Shown: positions 34,491 to 46,666 of the stretch, in pieces | How positions within the stretch are numbered: the first letter of the stretch is position 1 | Layout: each line of letters opens with the position of its first letter | From: Eumeta japonica | Taxonomy: Eukaryota; Arthropoda; Insecta; Lepidoptera; Psychidae | Length of the DNA stretch: 64,000 nt | Assembly: GCA_005406025.1 (NCBI GenBank) | Contig: BGZK01000156.1 | Span: 124,001 to 188,000, forward strand | Reading direction: 5' to 3' | Notes under the pieces: model-generated | Databases searched by the model: none | Seen by the model: only the letters and a program-made list of their open reading frames with translations | What the model was told of the DNA's origin: nothing | Translations under genes and position numbers: made by a program

Positions 34491-35339
34491 AAGACTCGTC
34501 AAAATTTTGTTTATTAAATATCAATTAAACTACACCGAATTAGACAGTGAAATTCAATAGGCTTCTATTCAGATGCATACTAAAGCGAATGAAAAAAAAA
34601 AACACTCGATTAGTGAAGTATTTCATTCGTTATCGTGACCACATACGGGATCCGCACATACAGACACACGGACGTCCACGAAAAACATTTTTAAAACAGT
34701 TTTTAAAATATGTTCTATAACAAAATGTGTTTTGAAGATATTACAGATATTAAAATCAGTGATTATCCTTGCCGTTTGAGTGCATACATTATTTTACAAG
34801 TGCAACATGTAATAAATAAAGTCATTTAAAGTTCAAAAAATCACTCGTTTTTCGTAAGGCGAGAGTAGAGCACTACCTCATGAGCTCCGCTTATGAGGCG
34901 TGCAAAACCAAATCTGATGACACTACTTCAGGTAAGAAGTGCTTAACAATTTCTCTTGACCGTTCGACGAAGGATCTTCTTTAGATGGTTTTATGCTAAT
35001 CATGTTTCATTACGTTCATAATCCATGACGTCTGGAGAACGGACGTGTGTGTCTCCTAGGTTTCTTGACTCCTTTTTTTTAAGTATAACAATTATTTATG
35101 TCGAAAATGTGACAAACGCAAGGGGACAATTTTATGGATACCTCATATGCACATATCAACAACTTGGACGTATCGCACACGAGGCAGATATTTAAACCCG
35201 TTTCGCGTAGATCAGATTACTATCGTAATGAGGCTGCAAATGTAATAATTTTCTTATCGAATGCAACAAAAAAGGAAAAAAAAAAGGATTGAGGCGCAGG
35301 AGAGGGGGTTTGGAATAAATATAAGTTATTCCGAAAGTC

Positions 35340-35700
35340 AGATCGTTAACAAGACGCGATATCGCCGCGCCGCTGTATATTCTGTCACGATATCGCTTTC
35401 GTTTCTGCGACTCCGGCGCTGGAATGTCGGACGGGTCCGTGACAAAGCGGGGGCGCTATCAGATCGCGGCACAATGACTTATCGAACGCGGCCCGCCGCC
35501 GCAGCCGGCAGCGGCAGCCGCCGTGTCGTCGGCGCGAAAAGTGAAATACAGTCGTTGTCGTGACGTCGCGCCTTTGTTGGATTTTTTTGCCCGCGGACGA
35601 TCGTTCGCCGTTCCCATTTTGAATCTCGATACCGGTCGCCATGCAGGCATCGCGGGTGGAACAAACGCTGTGTACGACTCGTCTTACATACGATGGAGTC
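35340..35700. promoter_or_regulatory. CpG-rich island, possible promoter or first exon
   Basis: This is the strongest CpG-rich block in the window (GCGGCCCGCCGCCGCAGCCG, GTCGTCGGCGCGAAAAGTG, GCCCGCGGACGATCGTTCGC). Frames of 60-100 codons are open on both strands simply because stop codons are rare in GC-rich DNA. No domain was recognised. An insect promoter or 5' untranslated exon is plausible, but I cannot fix a start site. Confidence 0.25.
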
Positions 35701-36084
35701 GTTTAAAGGCTGTGTAATTTCAAGCGTAATAAAGGTCATTTAATAAATCAGTCATAAAAGAGTTTTTTTTTAAAAAGCTATTAATCTGTTACTTGCTTCT
35801 ACATCGCTTAATATATACAATATATATGACAGTGGTAATAGTCACAGGTATTCGATCAAATACAAATAAGGTAGAATCAAATATAATTAATAAAAAAAAA
35901 CATTTTAATTTACATTTAATTGACTTATATTTTTATTAATAGCACATTTCCAATAAAATGTCAATTAAAATATTATCACTAATTTACCGGCCGCCCTGTC
36001 AATGACAACTTCGTTAGTTTTAGAATAGTGAAACATTTAAAATGTATAACCTAGTAAAATTAAATGCTTCATTCTGTTTAATAG

Positions 36085-36345
36085 CGTTCTATTAATAGAC
36101 TACAGGCCCATTGCAAAAATTATCCTGTGAAATGACCCACCGTGAATTACTTTTAGAAGGCTGTTACTATATCAGAAAATAACTCTCAACCCTATGCCGT
36201 CACTTTTGAGCGGTACAGGTGAGTACATGGTAAATTTGTATTTTTCAGGTACAAATGAGGAACTGCGACTGATTGTTTTTGTACAACTTTCTTGTAGTTG
36301 ATAGATCATTAAAAAATGAGAAAAGCCTATGCGATCTCCGGCTTT
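36085..36345 (+). repeat. interspersed repeat family Y, copy 1
   Basis: It shares the phrases CCTGTGAAATGACCCACCGT, GAGCGGTACAGGTGAGTACA, GGTACAAATGAG and CTTTCTTGTAGT(T/C)GATA with the reverse complement of 52735-53010. After it, TGGAAATATGTACGGCGTTG (36358-36377) repeats a phrase in the SINE-like sequence at 52588. The class is unassigned. Confidence 0.65.
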
Positions 36346-36399
36346 TTAACCCTGTATTGGAAATATGTACGGCGTTGATGGGTATAGTATTTGCAAAAA

Positions 36400-38770
36400 T
36401 ATCGCTAAATGGATAAAAACCAGTGGGAAAAAAGAAATGATGGCTTCAGAAGAAAAGAGCAGAAAGAATTTAGTAATATCTTAAATAAAGACAACAATTC
36501 AGTATGACATATTAATTCCGCATAAACTTTACACTGAACTGATTCATTTTGCTATCATTTGTTTAGGTTAAAGCTAATAGCAATTTAATGCCTTCTATTC
36601 TGGCTAATAGCAATAATATTGCTAATATTGCAGCTAATAGCAATATAACTGTTCAATATTAGTATCTTATATTGCAATAAACTGAATAAAACACCTTTTT
36701 GTAACGCAAACAGTCCCGTCATATTTTGTTACTTTACTATTGGACAATAAATAAGTATGCAAAATTAAAACGTATTTGTTGTGTCGAAACTAATTTTAAA
36801 GTTGTTGTATTGTTGATTCGCTTGTTAATAGCTTTGCTTACTACTAGGAAACGTTTTTTATTTTTTGTATAGAAAAATTAAACTTTTATATATTTTGTAA
36901 TTTATATTTTTTCTTTGTTTTATTTTATAAGAACTTCGCCTTAAAAATTGACGCTAATCAAGAGTATTATTATCAGTAAAATTGTATTCGCATACATATT
37001 ACGCTATTAATTGTATAATCACCTATTAATGTAGAAATAAATTAAATAGTACCATGACAGTATCATATTATATGATAATGTGATTATTGTTTTCAATACA
37101 TTTACAATATTGTTTGCCTTTTTTTATTACAAACTGCAAAAACCCAAAACCTATATAATTTTCAGTCAAATGAAAGTTGCCTAGAAAGCAATAGAAAAAC
37201 ATCAAAAATAGCTACCTCACAGCTCTTATTCAGCAGAAAAGCTTCATAAATATGCGCTCTATAACGACTATATAGCAGCCGTGTAGAAGCTCACAATTAC
37301 CATTACTCGATAAACATTACAACAAAGTCCTATAAAAGTACCGTTGACCTCGCTTTTATATCACCACTTTCTGCTTCTCAGGACTCCTATTATTCTTAGG
37401 ATCAATACATTATTTCACTAATTTCGAATATTTTGACATTAACAGCTGCACTACTTTTGTTGCTTTGTCGTGCACGACATTTTAAAAAATACGTGTAAAG
37501 TTCGGTCCAAGTTAGTCCTTAGAAAATATTTCCATGTTAAAAGTTCTATCGAAGTTAGTTCATTTGTTCTCGAGATTATATAACGTGCAAACTGATGAAG
37601 AAAACGTTGGATTTTGTTTTCGTAAACATGGCAATGAAATGAAAACAGATTAATGTCGAAAATAATTTCTAGTGTAGCGAAAGCTTAAACAGCTTTTTTG
37701 ATTGCATCAATTCAAAAGGATTAATAGTTTTTTTATCGGAGTGACAGCACGTTGTATTTTATTAAATAAATACTTACATTTATTTTTATTTAAGCGTCAA
37801 GCAGCCGGTCGCGGACGTTGTTTATCTTTTTTTTTTTTATATTTAGCTAATACGCTTGTATGCAGTTTTGAACAGAACTCTTATCATATTCCAAATTTCA
37901 CGAATAAAAAAAAAAGTTTTTGAATATTGTAATAGACGGATAGCGAAAAACTGTCGGGCTTCAAATTTAATGTAATCAGTTGCGAAAAAATTCTGCTTTT
38001 TAAAAAATATCTTATCGCGATACACGAACATGCATATGTAAATCATAATAAACTTATTCCATATTATACTTTTGACGCATTCTTAAATCGTCATTTAAGT
38101 TTTGTGATGATTTTATTACAATAACGTCGAACATCAAACGAAACTGTTCATCACTAATAGGACACAAAAGTAAAAAAAAAAAAAAATGGTATTTAATTAA
38201 CATAGTAAGTAAATAAAGCAGAATGTTAGCAAAGACATAATCCGTTTAGTCATTCTCAAAATAGAAACTTTGTTCCAAACATACTACTGAGTGTCGGACG
38301 TAGAAGGTTATTTGCCATGAATCAAAGAAGACTTGATTGAACTCGGCATTTGCTTGAACCGAACCGCCTTGACAGCACCGATCATATATGATAATAATTG
38401 CTATCTCCAAAAACAGATGTCGTTTTGATCTATAACTTGGAAGAAACATGAATCACGGATATGAACGTACGTCATAGTAAATAATGCAAATAGATAAACT
38501 CAAGATTGATCAATGCTGTTTACGGGCATCGCTGAGACGCATACAGCGATGATTTATACTGTACCATTGTTACAAAATTGTCAATAATATAAACACCTAG
38601 TCGAGATTTGACCGGTCCGGTGTTTATCTACTTGATGTTTAAAGACACCGAGTCGTAATTAATAATAAAAATATAAAAAAAAAATGACAAAAAGCTAATC
38701 CCACAAGTGTTCATATAAAAGTTCTATAAAAATTGATATGTTCCATAACGAAATTTATTTTTAAAATGTC
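36400..38770. other. AT-rich non-coding DNA
   Basis: No gene or element was recognised. 36560-36680 repeats the phrase GCTAATAGCAATA several times, a short irregular tandem. The rest has only chance frames. Confidence 0.5.
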
Positions 38771-38775
38771 CTCAC

Positions 38776-40110
38776 TATTCGATTTAATCGATATTTGTAA
38801 TAAAATACCTGGAATTACTTAAACTAAACTGACTAGTCTAAGCCATAGATATATTATATATGAATGCGTTTTTCTCACTGATAAAATATTCAAAAACCTG
38901 CCTACGTTTTACACGTGTTTCTTAAGTGGCCAAAACGATTGTTCATTTCGGCACTCTCTCTTAGCTCTCAACATGAGTCAACAACGCGATTTCATGTAAA
39001 TACTTGCCTGTGATCGGTTATTCATAAGGAAGTGTGACATATTTCGGATTCAAATAGCTCATACACGCTAATTTTACGATTTAAACCATACCGAGCGGTA
39101 TTTTTTTCCATTAGACAGAGCCATGTCTATATATACCTATAATATGATTTATGGTTTGTTTATGAAGTCTTATATCCCATACTAATATTTAAATGTGAAT
39201 AGAAAATCATATATTTAATCATTTCCAACACGCAACTGATTGAAGACTGGATCACCTTTAGATATGTAGTCAATAATGCGTGATTGATGCTTATGTATTT
39301 ATTTTACTCAATTATTAGTACAGATGATTTTCTCAATGAGGAAATGTCAGTTTCTTAATATCGCTGCTCACGCATTATCATGACATGTTATTTTGAGGTC
39401 AGCAAATTTAGTTTGTTTTAAATAATAGATTTCTTGAAATTTTTTTCAGTTTTGTGCTGACATATTCAAGTTTACATCATTTTTCCCATTTCACATGCCT
39501 CTGTATAGAAAACAATTATATAGAATATTTTTTAACGAGTTTCGATAAATTGGTACAACCCGTATAATATCCCACTACGGTAAGGTTTTCCCCTAAGAAG
39601 GCTAGTGTAATAACTTAATTCCTACGCTGACCAAATGTCTGTTGGGAGTTAGACACACACAAGTGATGTATGTGGAGATGTCCACGCGCATCACTTCCTC
39701 GTATTGTTTTCCTTCATCTTTACAAAGCGATTGATAGTAATTGATATTCCAAATTGCACATTAGTTCGACAAGTCGGTTTTTCAAATCAGTCAAGGGGAT
39801 AGCCAGAAATTCGATTTGCCGATAAGAGAAAGCTTTTTATAAAAGTTTTCTTCTGAACACCTACTACGCCCACTTTACTGGCTACCCAACGTAGCGATTA
39901 GGGATTCTTTGCGTACTATCCTTAGTTGCTGTATCAGTATTCCTAGTTAAGCGTCGATTAGTGTAATTGACATATATTTCACACATTTTCCATATTAAAC
40001 ACGAGGAAATCTGTCAGTTAAACTACTTCGATTTGAACCGTTATTAATAATCTATCAGTCAAGCTATACTGAGATTTTAACGCTATATAGATGGTAAAAC
40101 TGCTTGTCAG
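38776..40110 (+). repeat. left arm of a large inverted duplication
   Basis: These 1,335 bp match the reverse complement of 43113-44447 end to end with a few per cent mismatches and small indels. The outer edge is TATTCGATTTAATCGA (38776) and the inner edge ACTGCTTGTCAG (40110). Outside these points the similarity stops abruptly. The ends are not inverted repeats of each other within an arm, and there is no flanking target duplication. At 39600-39735 the arm holds a SINE-like fragment (CTTTGTAAAGATGAAGGAAA in reverse, GTTGGGAGTTAGACACAC). Confidence 0.95.
39590..39740 (-). repeat. SINE-like fragment inside the left arm
   Basis: Read on the minus strand it has GAAGGAAAACAATACGAGG, CCAACAGACATTTGGTCAGC and CCTTCTTAGGGGAAAACC, ending with a CGTAGTGGGAT-type motif. 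This resembles a repeat tail common in moths (AAGGAAAACATCG..., CAGCGTGG..., AGTAGTGGG). The mirror copy is at 43500-43660. Confidence 0.45.
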
Positions 40111-40172
40111 AGTACTGATGTGGCGGTCATGGATGCTTGTGAAGATACGTCGATGGAAACTAATGCTGACGT
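40081..40172 (+). other. short coding-like frame across the inner edge of the left arm
   Basis: A frame with no internal stop reads DGKTACQSTDVAVMDACEDT and then SMETNADVSSWERLRAVY before a stop. Its composition is unusually protein-like for this AT-rich region. It crosses the arm/spacer boundary at 40110; the right arm carries only the part inside the arm. It could be a remnant of a transposon or host exon cut by the rearrangement. No family was recognised. Confidence 0.25.
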
Positions 40173-40904
40173 GTCATCTTGGGAAAGACTACGAGCAGTG
40201 TATTAGCATTACAGGGCCCTTGTTGTGGAAATGCGGTACTAAAGCTTATGCAGGTAACAAGAAACCAATAAGTAGCTTTTATTGATGTTTCGCCTAAGGT
40301 GTAGTCCATTGATATTAAAAAAAAACTACAAGTTATTTTTTCAAGAAAATGACAAATTTGCACTGTTGGAACTTTATACTGTTTATCTAAGTTTCAATAG
40401 AGTTATACGAATTCTCACATCAATAGCGCTAAAAATTGCTAAAGTAAAAAAAAAGAATTTCTTGCCACTAGTCCGGCTGACTTAGTTTGTTGGGATAAGA
40501 CGACAGACCAATTTAGTGCATTCAGCCTTTTTTGAAATAGTCCTCAACGGTCGCCTCAATTCAAAAGCTATCAGCTCCGAACGAATCTTTGGCCTCCGAA
40601 AGTTTTGTTCCTTGCAGCTTATACTGTATAGTTGAATAAAAATAGAAGTTGCAAGGCGCGATTTCAGACTATATGAGAAAAGCACGTCAGCTCTATAATG
40701 GAAAATTAGAAGGTTCGTATGACTATGTCTTTGAGGTTTTTTTTTTTAATTTATTTAAGGGAAGTAGAGTCAAATTATTTTTTAAATAACTACAAAAAAA
40801 AAAAGAAATTGTGAATATTTCCAATTGTCAATTAGACGGAGAAACACTAAGAAATTATGGTGTCATTGTGTTATACACGTTCCAAATACACGTTAAGTAA
40901 ATAA

Positions 40905-40975
40905 TGTATACTCACGCCTATATCCCAGTAGGGTAGGCAGAGACTATAGATTTCCACATGGTACGACCCTAGCAT
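40905..40975 (-). repeat. 3'-terminal fragment of a LINE
   Basis: It contains ACTCACGCCTATATCCCAGT, AGGGTAGGCAGAGACTATAG and TTCCACATGGTACG. This is the same end, in the same orientation, as 55505-55575, so it is a short 3' remnant of that LINE family. Confidence 0.75.
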
Positions 40976-41254
40976 ATGTTAAGTAATTACAGTTTTGCAA
41001 AAAATAAAGTGCAGTGAAAGTTTGACGGTTTACGATCGGGAACCGATTTTGACTTTAGCTTCCACTATCGCACCTAGTTGATTTACACATCTCGTTAAGA
41101 AATGTAATATTTCAAACATCATTCAATAAAATTAAAGCTGATAAAAGTTGCCTACCCGATAAAACACGTGACATTTGTTTGGGATCTAGTGTATCACGCG
41201 TGAACTACACATGTGAGCCTGTATTTATATGTTACATATGGGATAAGTATACAA

Positions 41255-41832
41255 TAGGGTGAGCCAAAAAACCTAACCTATTTGCCGAGAAAAAAATATC
41301 TGTGGAAGGCAGAATTTTTAGCTCAATTTTAAAAGGTGGCGGTGGGCAGTCACAGGTTCCCATTTAAATAACACGTAAAAAAATCTTTTTTTATTAAAAG
41401 TATCATAACTTTTGAACCGTATGAGCTAAAATTTTTTACATCACGGATTCTTCGAAAAATCGCATAATTTGAATATTTTTAATGAAAAAGCACAAAAACT
41501 GCATATTTTGATCTTTTTCATTTTTTCAAGACCTCCAAATATACGAATTTTTGGTTTCAAAAAAATCGTAACCGACATAGATTTTTAGGAAATTTTATGC
41601 TCTACAAGAATCCGCGATGTAAAAAATTTTAGCTCATACGGTTCAAAAGTTATGATACTTTAAATGAAAAAAGATTTTTTTACGTGTTATTCAAATGGGA
41701 AACTTTGACTGCCCACCGCCACCTTTTAAAATTGAGCTAGAAATTCTGCCTTTCACCGAGATTTTTTTCTCGGTAAATAGGTTCATTTTAGCCTATAAAT
41801 TCGATAGGTTAGTTTTTTTGGCTCACCCTATA
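41255..41832. mobile_element. 578-bp hAT-like MITE with about 200-bp inverted arms
   Basis: Left terminus TAGGGTGAGCC (41255) and right terminus GGCTCACCCTA(TA) are inverted. The complementarity continues for about 200 bp (41255-41450 against 41605-41832), including AGGTGGCGGTGGGCAGTC and TCATAACTTTTGAACCGTAT. An 8-bp direct repeat GTATACAA flanks it (41247-41254 and 41833-41840), which fits hAT superfamily target-site duplication. The extra TA at the right end is a small irregularity. It has no coding capacity. The copy lies in the spacer of the large inverted duplication. Confidence 0.85.
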
Positions 41833-42389
41833 GTATACAAGTTGGCATGCCGCATAAAAAATCGGACGTTCTTGGCATAATACATTTTAACAATATCCTG
41901 TAAAGTTATATTTTTTAGAACTGTAAATCAAAACTCTCACCATTATTGGGTTTGCTTTCTGGAACTTGTGTCGAATTATGACGCATGACGTTAGCGAAAA
42001 GAGTTGATCCAGGGTCTGCCCGAGAACGTACCACACCCTCTTTCGACGGCGGAATAACTGATACATGATTGCAAATCGGCATTGAAACGAAAGTTAGCAG
42101 CAACACTACCGGGAATAGAGTGTATGATTGTAATGCGATCGCTAAATATAATGCCGGTTATTTAGCGACATGGTTTAAAATCACTCTGAGCTCTGGAAGA
42201 CAGTCTAAACATATGTTTAGACTATTTTAATATATGTCTAGACATAGACTAGTTTAATATATATTAAAACACATACCGACAGACGTCTGTGTTAGTGAAA
42301 TATTTATAAAAAAAATACGAACATGGAAAGTATTTATTACTTACTAAGTATTTATCGCATTATAAGTGCGATACAAGACAGAATAATTA

Positions 42390-42540
42390 TTTCTAAAATT
42401 TTGGTTGGTCTGTCTGTCTGTTTGTTTGTTCGCGCATCGCGCAAATACGAATGTACGGAATCGAATGCGGTTTTCACATGTACGTTGCTGGGGGTGACAG
42501 GGCGTGTTTCATCTTGATGCACCGCCTGTAAGCCTAGTTA
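42390..42540 (+). repeat. repeat fragment with TGTCTGTCTGTTTGTTTGTT
   Basis: It contains GGTTGGTCTGTCTGTCTGTT followed by TGTTCGCGCATCGCGCAAAT. The reverse complement recurs at 59260-59320 (TTTTTGCGCGATGCGCGAAC). It is a decayed piece of a dispersed arthropod-type repeat. Confidence 0.6.
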
Positions 42541-43071
42541 TATGGAAAATTCTATATATACTGTGCATTTTAACTGGATATAGGAAATTATTTTTAGAAT
42601 TTCGTGTTTGAATCGTTACAAATAACGTCATATTCCTTTAATGTGACACCTTTAAAGGTTCAGAGAGAGCTTCAAAGATTCTCCCATAATATTTTTACGT
42701 GAGATAGAAGTATTTGAGTTTTAAGCCCTGAATATTGGATTATTGCGGGTTTAGTGCTGCTAACAGTCGCAATTGCCGATGTGGCCGCGGTCGAAACTAA
42801 TAAGTTAACGTTCTGCTCGAGGCGCAGAATTATCGGTTCGATTTCATTTGTCTATGCACCCATCCGTCACGTTTGAAATTCGCGACCGACATAAGTTTAG
42901 ATCTGAATGCGACAGTCTTCACCATTTTTCAACCATCCGTATGCATATGGTGAAATAAAGTCGAGTGTGAATTCACTGACATGCGATAGAAGTGAAACTT
43001 AATATTCTGATTTTTTCCTACCCGATGCTCTCGAACACGATCAGCATTAGGTTTAAGTATTATTTTGTAAT

Positions 43072-43099
43072 ATTGTAATATATATATATATATTACAAT
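43072..43099. repeat. 28-bp AT palindrome at the right-arm edge
   Basis: ATTGTAATATATATATATAT plus the following bases form a perfect 28-bp palindrome ending ATTACAAT. It lies 13 bp from the inner boundary of the right arm. Such tracts can extrude as cruciforms and are frequent break points. Confidence 0.85.
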
Positions 43100-43112
43100 T
43101 ACAAGGGTATAC

Positions 43113-44447
43113 CTGACAAGCAGTTTTACCGTCTAAATAGCGTTAAAATCTCAGTATAGCGTGACTGATAGATTATTAATAACGGTTCAAATCGAAGTAG
43201 TTTAACTGACAGATTTCCTCGTGTTTAATATGGAAAATGTGTGAAATATCTGTCAATTACACCAATTGACGCTTAACTAGGAATACTGATACAGCAACTA
43301 AGGATAGTACGCAAAGAATCCCTAATCGCTACATTGGGTAGCCAGTAGAGTGGGCGTAGTAGGTGTTCAGAAGAAAACTTTTATAAAAAGCTTTCTCTTA
43401 TCGGCAAATCGAATTTCTGGCTGTCCCCTTGACTGATTTGAAAAACCGACTTATCGAACTAATGTGCAGTTTGAAATATCAATTACTATCAATCGCTTTG
43501 TAAAGATGAAGGAAAACAATACGAGGAAGTGATGCGCGTGGACATCTCCACATACATCACTTGTGTGTGTCTAACTCCCAACAGACATTTGGTCAGCGTA
43601 GGAATTAAGTTATTACACTAGCCTTCTTAGGGGAAAACCTACCGTAGTGGGATATTATACGGTTGTACCCAATTTATCGAAACTCGTTAAAAATATTCTA
43701 TATAATTGTTTTCTATACAGAGGCATGTGAAATGGGAAAAATGATGTAAACTTGAATATGTCAGCACAAAACTGAAAAAAATTTCAAGAAATCTATTATT
43801 TAAAACAAACTAAATTTGCTGACCTCAAAATAACATCAGTCATGATAATGCGTGAGCAGCGATATTAAGAAACTGACATTTCCTCATTGAGAAAATCATC
43901 TGTACTAATAATTGAGTAAAATAAATACATAAGCATCAATCACGCATTATTGACTATATATTTAAAGGTGATCCAGTCTTCAATCAGTTGCGTGTTGGAA
44001 ATCATTAAATATATGATTTTCTATTCACATTTAAATATTAATATGGGTTATAAGACTTCATAAACAAACCATAAATTATATTATAGGTATATATAGACAT
44101 GGCTCTGCCTGATGGAAAAAAATACAGCTCGGTATGGTTTAAATCGTAAAATTAGCGTGTATGAGCTATTTGAATCCGAAATATGTCGCACTTCCTTATG
44201 AATAACCGATCACAGGCAAGTATTTATATGAAATCGCGTTGTTGACTCATGTTGAGAGCTAAGAGAGAGTGCACAAATGAACAATCGCTTTGGTCACTTA
44301 AGAAACACGTGTAAAACGAAGGCAGGTTTTTGAGTATTTTATCAGTGAGAAAAACGCATTCATATATAATATATCTATGGCTTAGACTAGTCAGTTTAGT
44401 TTAAATAATTCCAGGTATTTTATTACAAACGTCGATTAAATCGAATA
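43113..44447 (-). repeat. right arm of a large inverted duplication
   Basis: This is the reverse complement of 38776-40110, and the two arms are equal in length (1,335 bp). Visible differences are scattered substitutions and short indels, for example AACTCGTT/GTATAACGGTTG changes near 43655-43670 and TAAAAGGTG variants near 43970. Similarity stops at CGAATA (44447) with no target duplication. Confidence 0.95.
43500..43660 (+). repeat. SINE-like fragment inside the right arm
   Basis: Mirror copy of 39590-39740, in plus orientation: GATGAAGGAAAACAATACGA, CTCCCAACAGACATTTGGTC and GCCTTCTTAGGGGAAAACC. It was inserted before the arms were duplicated, since both arms carry it at the same place. 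Confidence 0.45.
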
Positions 44448-44550
44448 ATGTTAATAATAATAAACAACACAGAATAATTTTTAAAAGTGCACGTTAGTCA
44501 CTATGTTGCAACAGAAAATAATGTACTATTAACGATATAAGGTTTCGACG

Positions 44551-44578
44551 TTTCTCTCTCTCTCTCTTTCTCTCCCTC
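44551..44578 (+). repeat. CT microsatellite
   Basis: TTTCTCTCTCTCTCTCTTTC followed by TCTCCCTC, about 100 bp outside the right arm. Confidence 0.9.
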
Positions 44579-44599
44579 TATTTGTATATATCTATAGTA

Positions 44600-46650
44600 G
44601 ATTAATCGCATAAAGAGGAGACGAAGAATACGGAAACTATGTAGAAAAGCATTCTATCTCATTCTCTCACAGCCTAAAACCTGCGTGTACATTCACAGCT
44701 GTCTCTTTTTCGTTACGCATTTTCGTTTCATCAAATCCAATTCGCGCCGTCCCAAAAGGAGTCTCACTTCGAAAAAAGAAAACTGAATAAAAAGTAAATG
44801 CAACGCTACATAATTAAATTCCGAGTTTGTTTGTCCGTACATAAGTACCCGCTCAAGCTGACGCATACACGTAGACGAAGAATAGAGTTTTTAATTTGAG
44901 TGTCGCGGACGCGGGTCGTAAAAGCCGAGGGTCATCCGTCGCTCGTTAACTAATAGGTCTGTACGTCCCCCCTCGAACCCTTCCACCTCCCCCCCCCCTC
45001 CCGTTCGCCGGTAATTAAACTACGACCGACAATACTGTTGAGGTTGAAGAGGTTAAATGCTCTTGATGTCGATTAGTCTACGTGTAAAGATGTCTCTGAA
45101 CATTAACATCTTACCACACATATGCGTATATATAAGTTTATCGATACAAGTGTCTACCTTGAAAAGAATTGATTTAAATAATTTTTACTAAACGTTGCTT
45201 GATAGCGCCATCTCGTACGATTTTAAGGTGACAGCATTGCTGGGAGGTACCAGTATAGGCATGACAACAGGTGTTATGTACGCAATACTTGATATTGACG
45301 TGAGTACAGGTAAAAGGTGAATGTCGCATATAATGTAGCGTACGTATGTTATTCATTTAAATATTTATTGTTAGAAATTACCATAGGCAACTTTTCTCAC
45401 GGAAAATTCGAAAGGCGCCATGCAAATGTCGGTTGTCCGGATACTATTTAATGATCGACATAATCATTACCACATATATACATAATAATTTCTAGCCTGT
45501 TTCACAAACTGAATAAAAAATAAAAGATGATTTAAAAAAAAGCTTAAGATGTTTGTTTACGTTTTCGCATAGACTGTGAGTGAGGTCCTACATCCCATGT
45601 TTTGTTTTCATTTTAGGCTCAGTATCGTTGAGATAAGAAACGAATAGTTGAATTTAGCACATTTTCTTTAATGTCTTCTAAACCAATTATTTTTAGATGA
45701 TAAAAAATATGTATTTAAATTCTTCTAACAAACCTATTCGTGTGATATGTCATATCGTGCACTTGACAATTCGTCTTTAATTCTATTAACCGGCCCCCTA
45801 AAATTAATAATAAAAATCAGTATTCCTACATTTTAACCATATGTTCGTCATAAGCCATCTAATTATTTATAAGTGTCATAACGTAACTTCTTTCGTCCAG
45901 TAGATTCGAACGAACGAACACACAAGTGCGAAAACGAAAGCGATTGGTTCCATTTTCACATCGCCTATACGTAATTCTAAAAAAACAAAACCAAAATAAC
46001 AAACACCTGAGATATTAATCTCTTTTTCTAAATATTTCGTCTACGAGCGAGGGATTGAACTAACAATCAATCGTTGCACAAACCAATCACGAAGCCCAAC
46101 GAAGCAAAGGACGTCCCGTGATAGTGCCGAGTGGCGTTTCATTCTAATCGGTTATCTGAAACCGGTTTCGTGTGCAAGTTATTCGGGTCAAGTCCGCCGA
46201 ACGATGCCATCTGACGGCTTATTGTTTGAAAAATTATGTAATGAATAATAATGAACAATACTCGACACTCAAACTACCTCATAGTGTCAAAAATATCTTT
46301 AGATTTCCTCGTGAGTCCGTAGGTGTATATCTATTTGCTAAGCTGTTCAAAGAATTGCAATACAATCTATTACGAAAGAATCGGAAGACACAACAAAAGC
46401 TGTAATAATTGGGCCCTGTCCCACCATTCACGGGTTACTTAACATATTGCATTCCGCGATCTGCAAGTAGCATTATGCGACAAATAAACTCTCGAGTGCA
46501 CTACTGGGTGCAGCATCTGCCCTGTAAAACTCTAACCGACCAGGAAAAGCAAAATGAAATGAGCTACTTGTATGAACATGTGATCGACCTGTCATCCCTT
46601 GCTTTGTATCTGGGTTGCGTTCTATTGTGTGAGGTGTTAGTTAATTCGAG
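44600..46650. other. non-coding DNA with a C-run
   Basis: No gene was recognised. 44966-45003 holds CCCCCC, CCC and a run of 10 C ending in CTCCCG, a possible quadruplex on the minus strand. 45180-45330 and 46040-46210 are less AT-rich without frames or element ends. The 119-codon frame at 46409-46768 runs into a hairpin cluster and lacks coding character. Confidence 0.45.
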
Positions 46651-46666
46651 GAAATCCTTAATTAAA

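Larger units (their letters stand above)
40111..43112. other. spacer between the inverted arms
   Basis: About 3.0 kb of single-copy spacer. It contains a LINE 3' fragment (40905-40975), a 578-bp MITE (41255-41832), a 20-bp palindrome GTCTAAACATATGTTTAGAC near 42206, a repeat fragment (42390-42540) and an AT palindrome next to the right arm. No transposase or other long frame is present. Confidence 0.8.

Noticed and set aside
35261..35739. Several 60-100 codon frames on both strands
   Set aside because: They are open because the DNA is CpG-rich and stop codons are rare; none shows a domain.
42323..42517. 64-codon frame with a cysteine/valine-rich stretch
   Set aside because: The stretch LSVCLFVRASRKYECTESNA is the translation of the TGTCTGTCTGTTTGTTTG repeat fragment.
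38776..44447. Foldback transposon with 1.3-kb termini
   Set aside because: No target duplication is visible outside the arms and the spacer holds no transposase. An inverted segmental duplication fits better, although a genome search for other copies would decide it.
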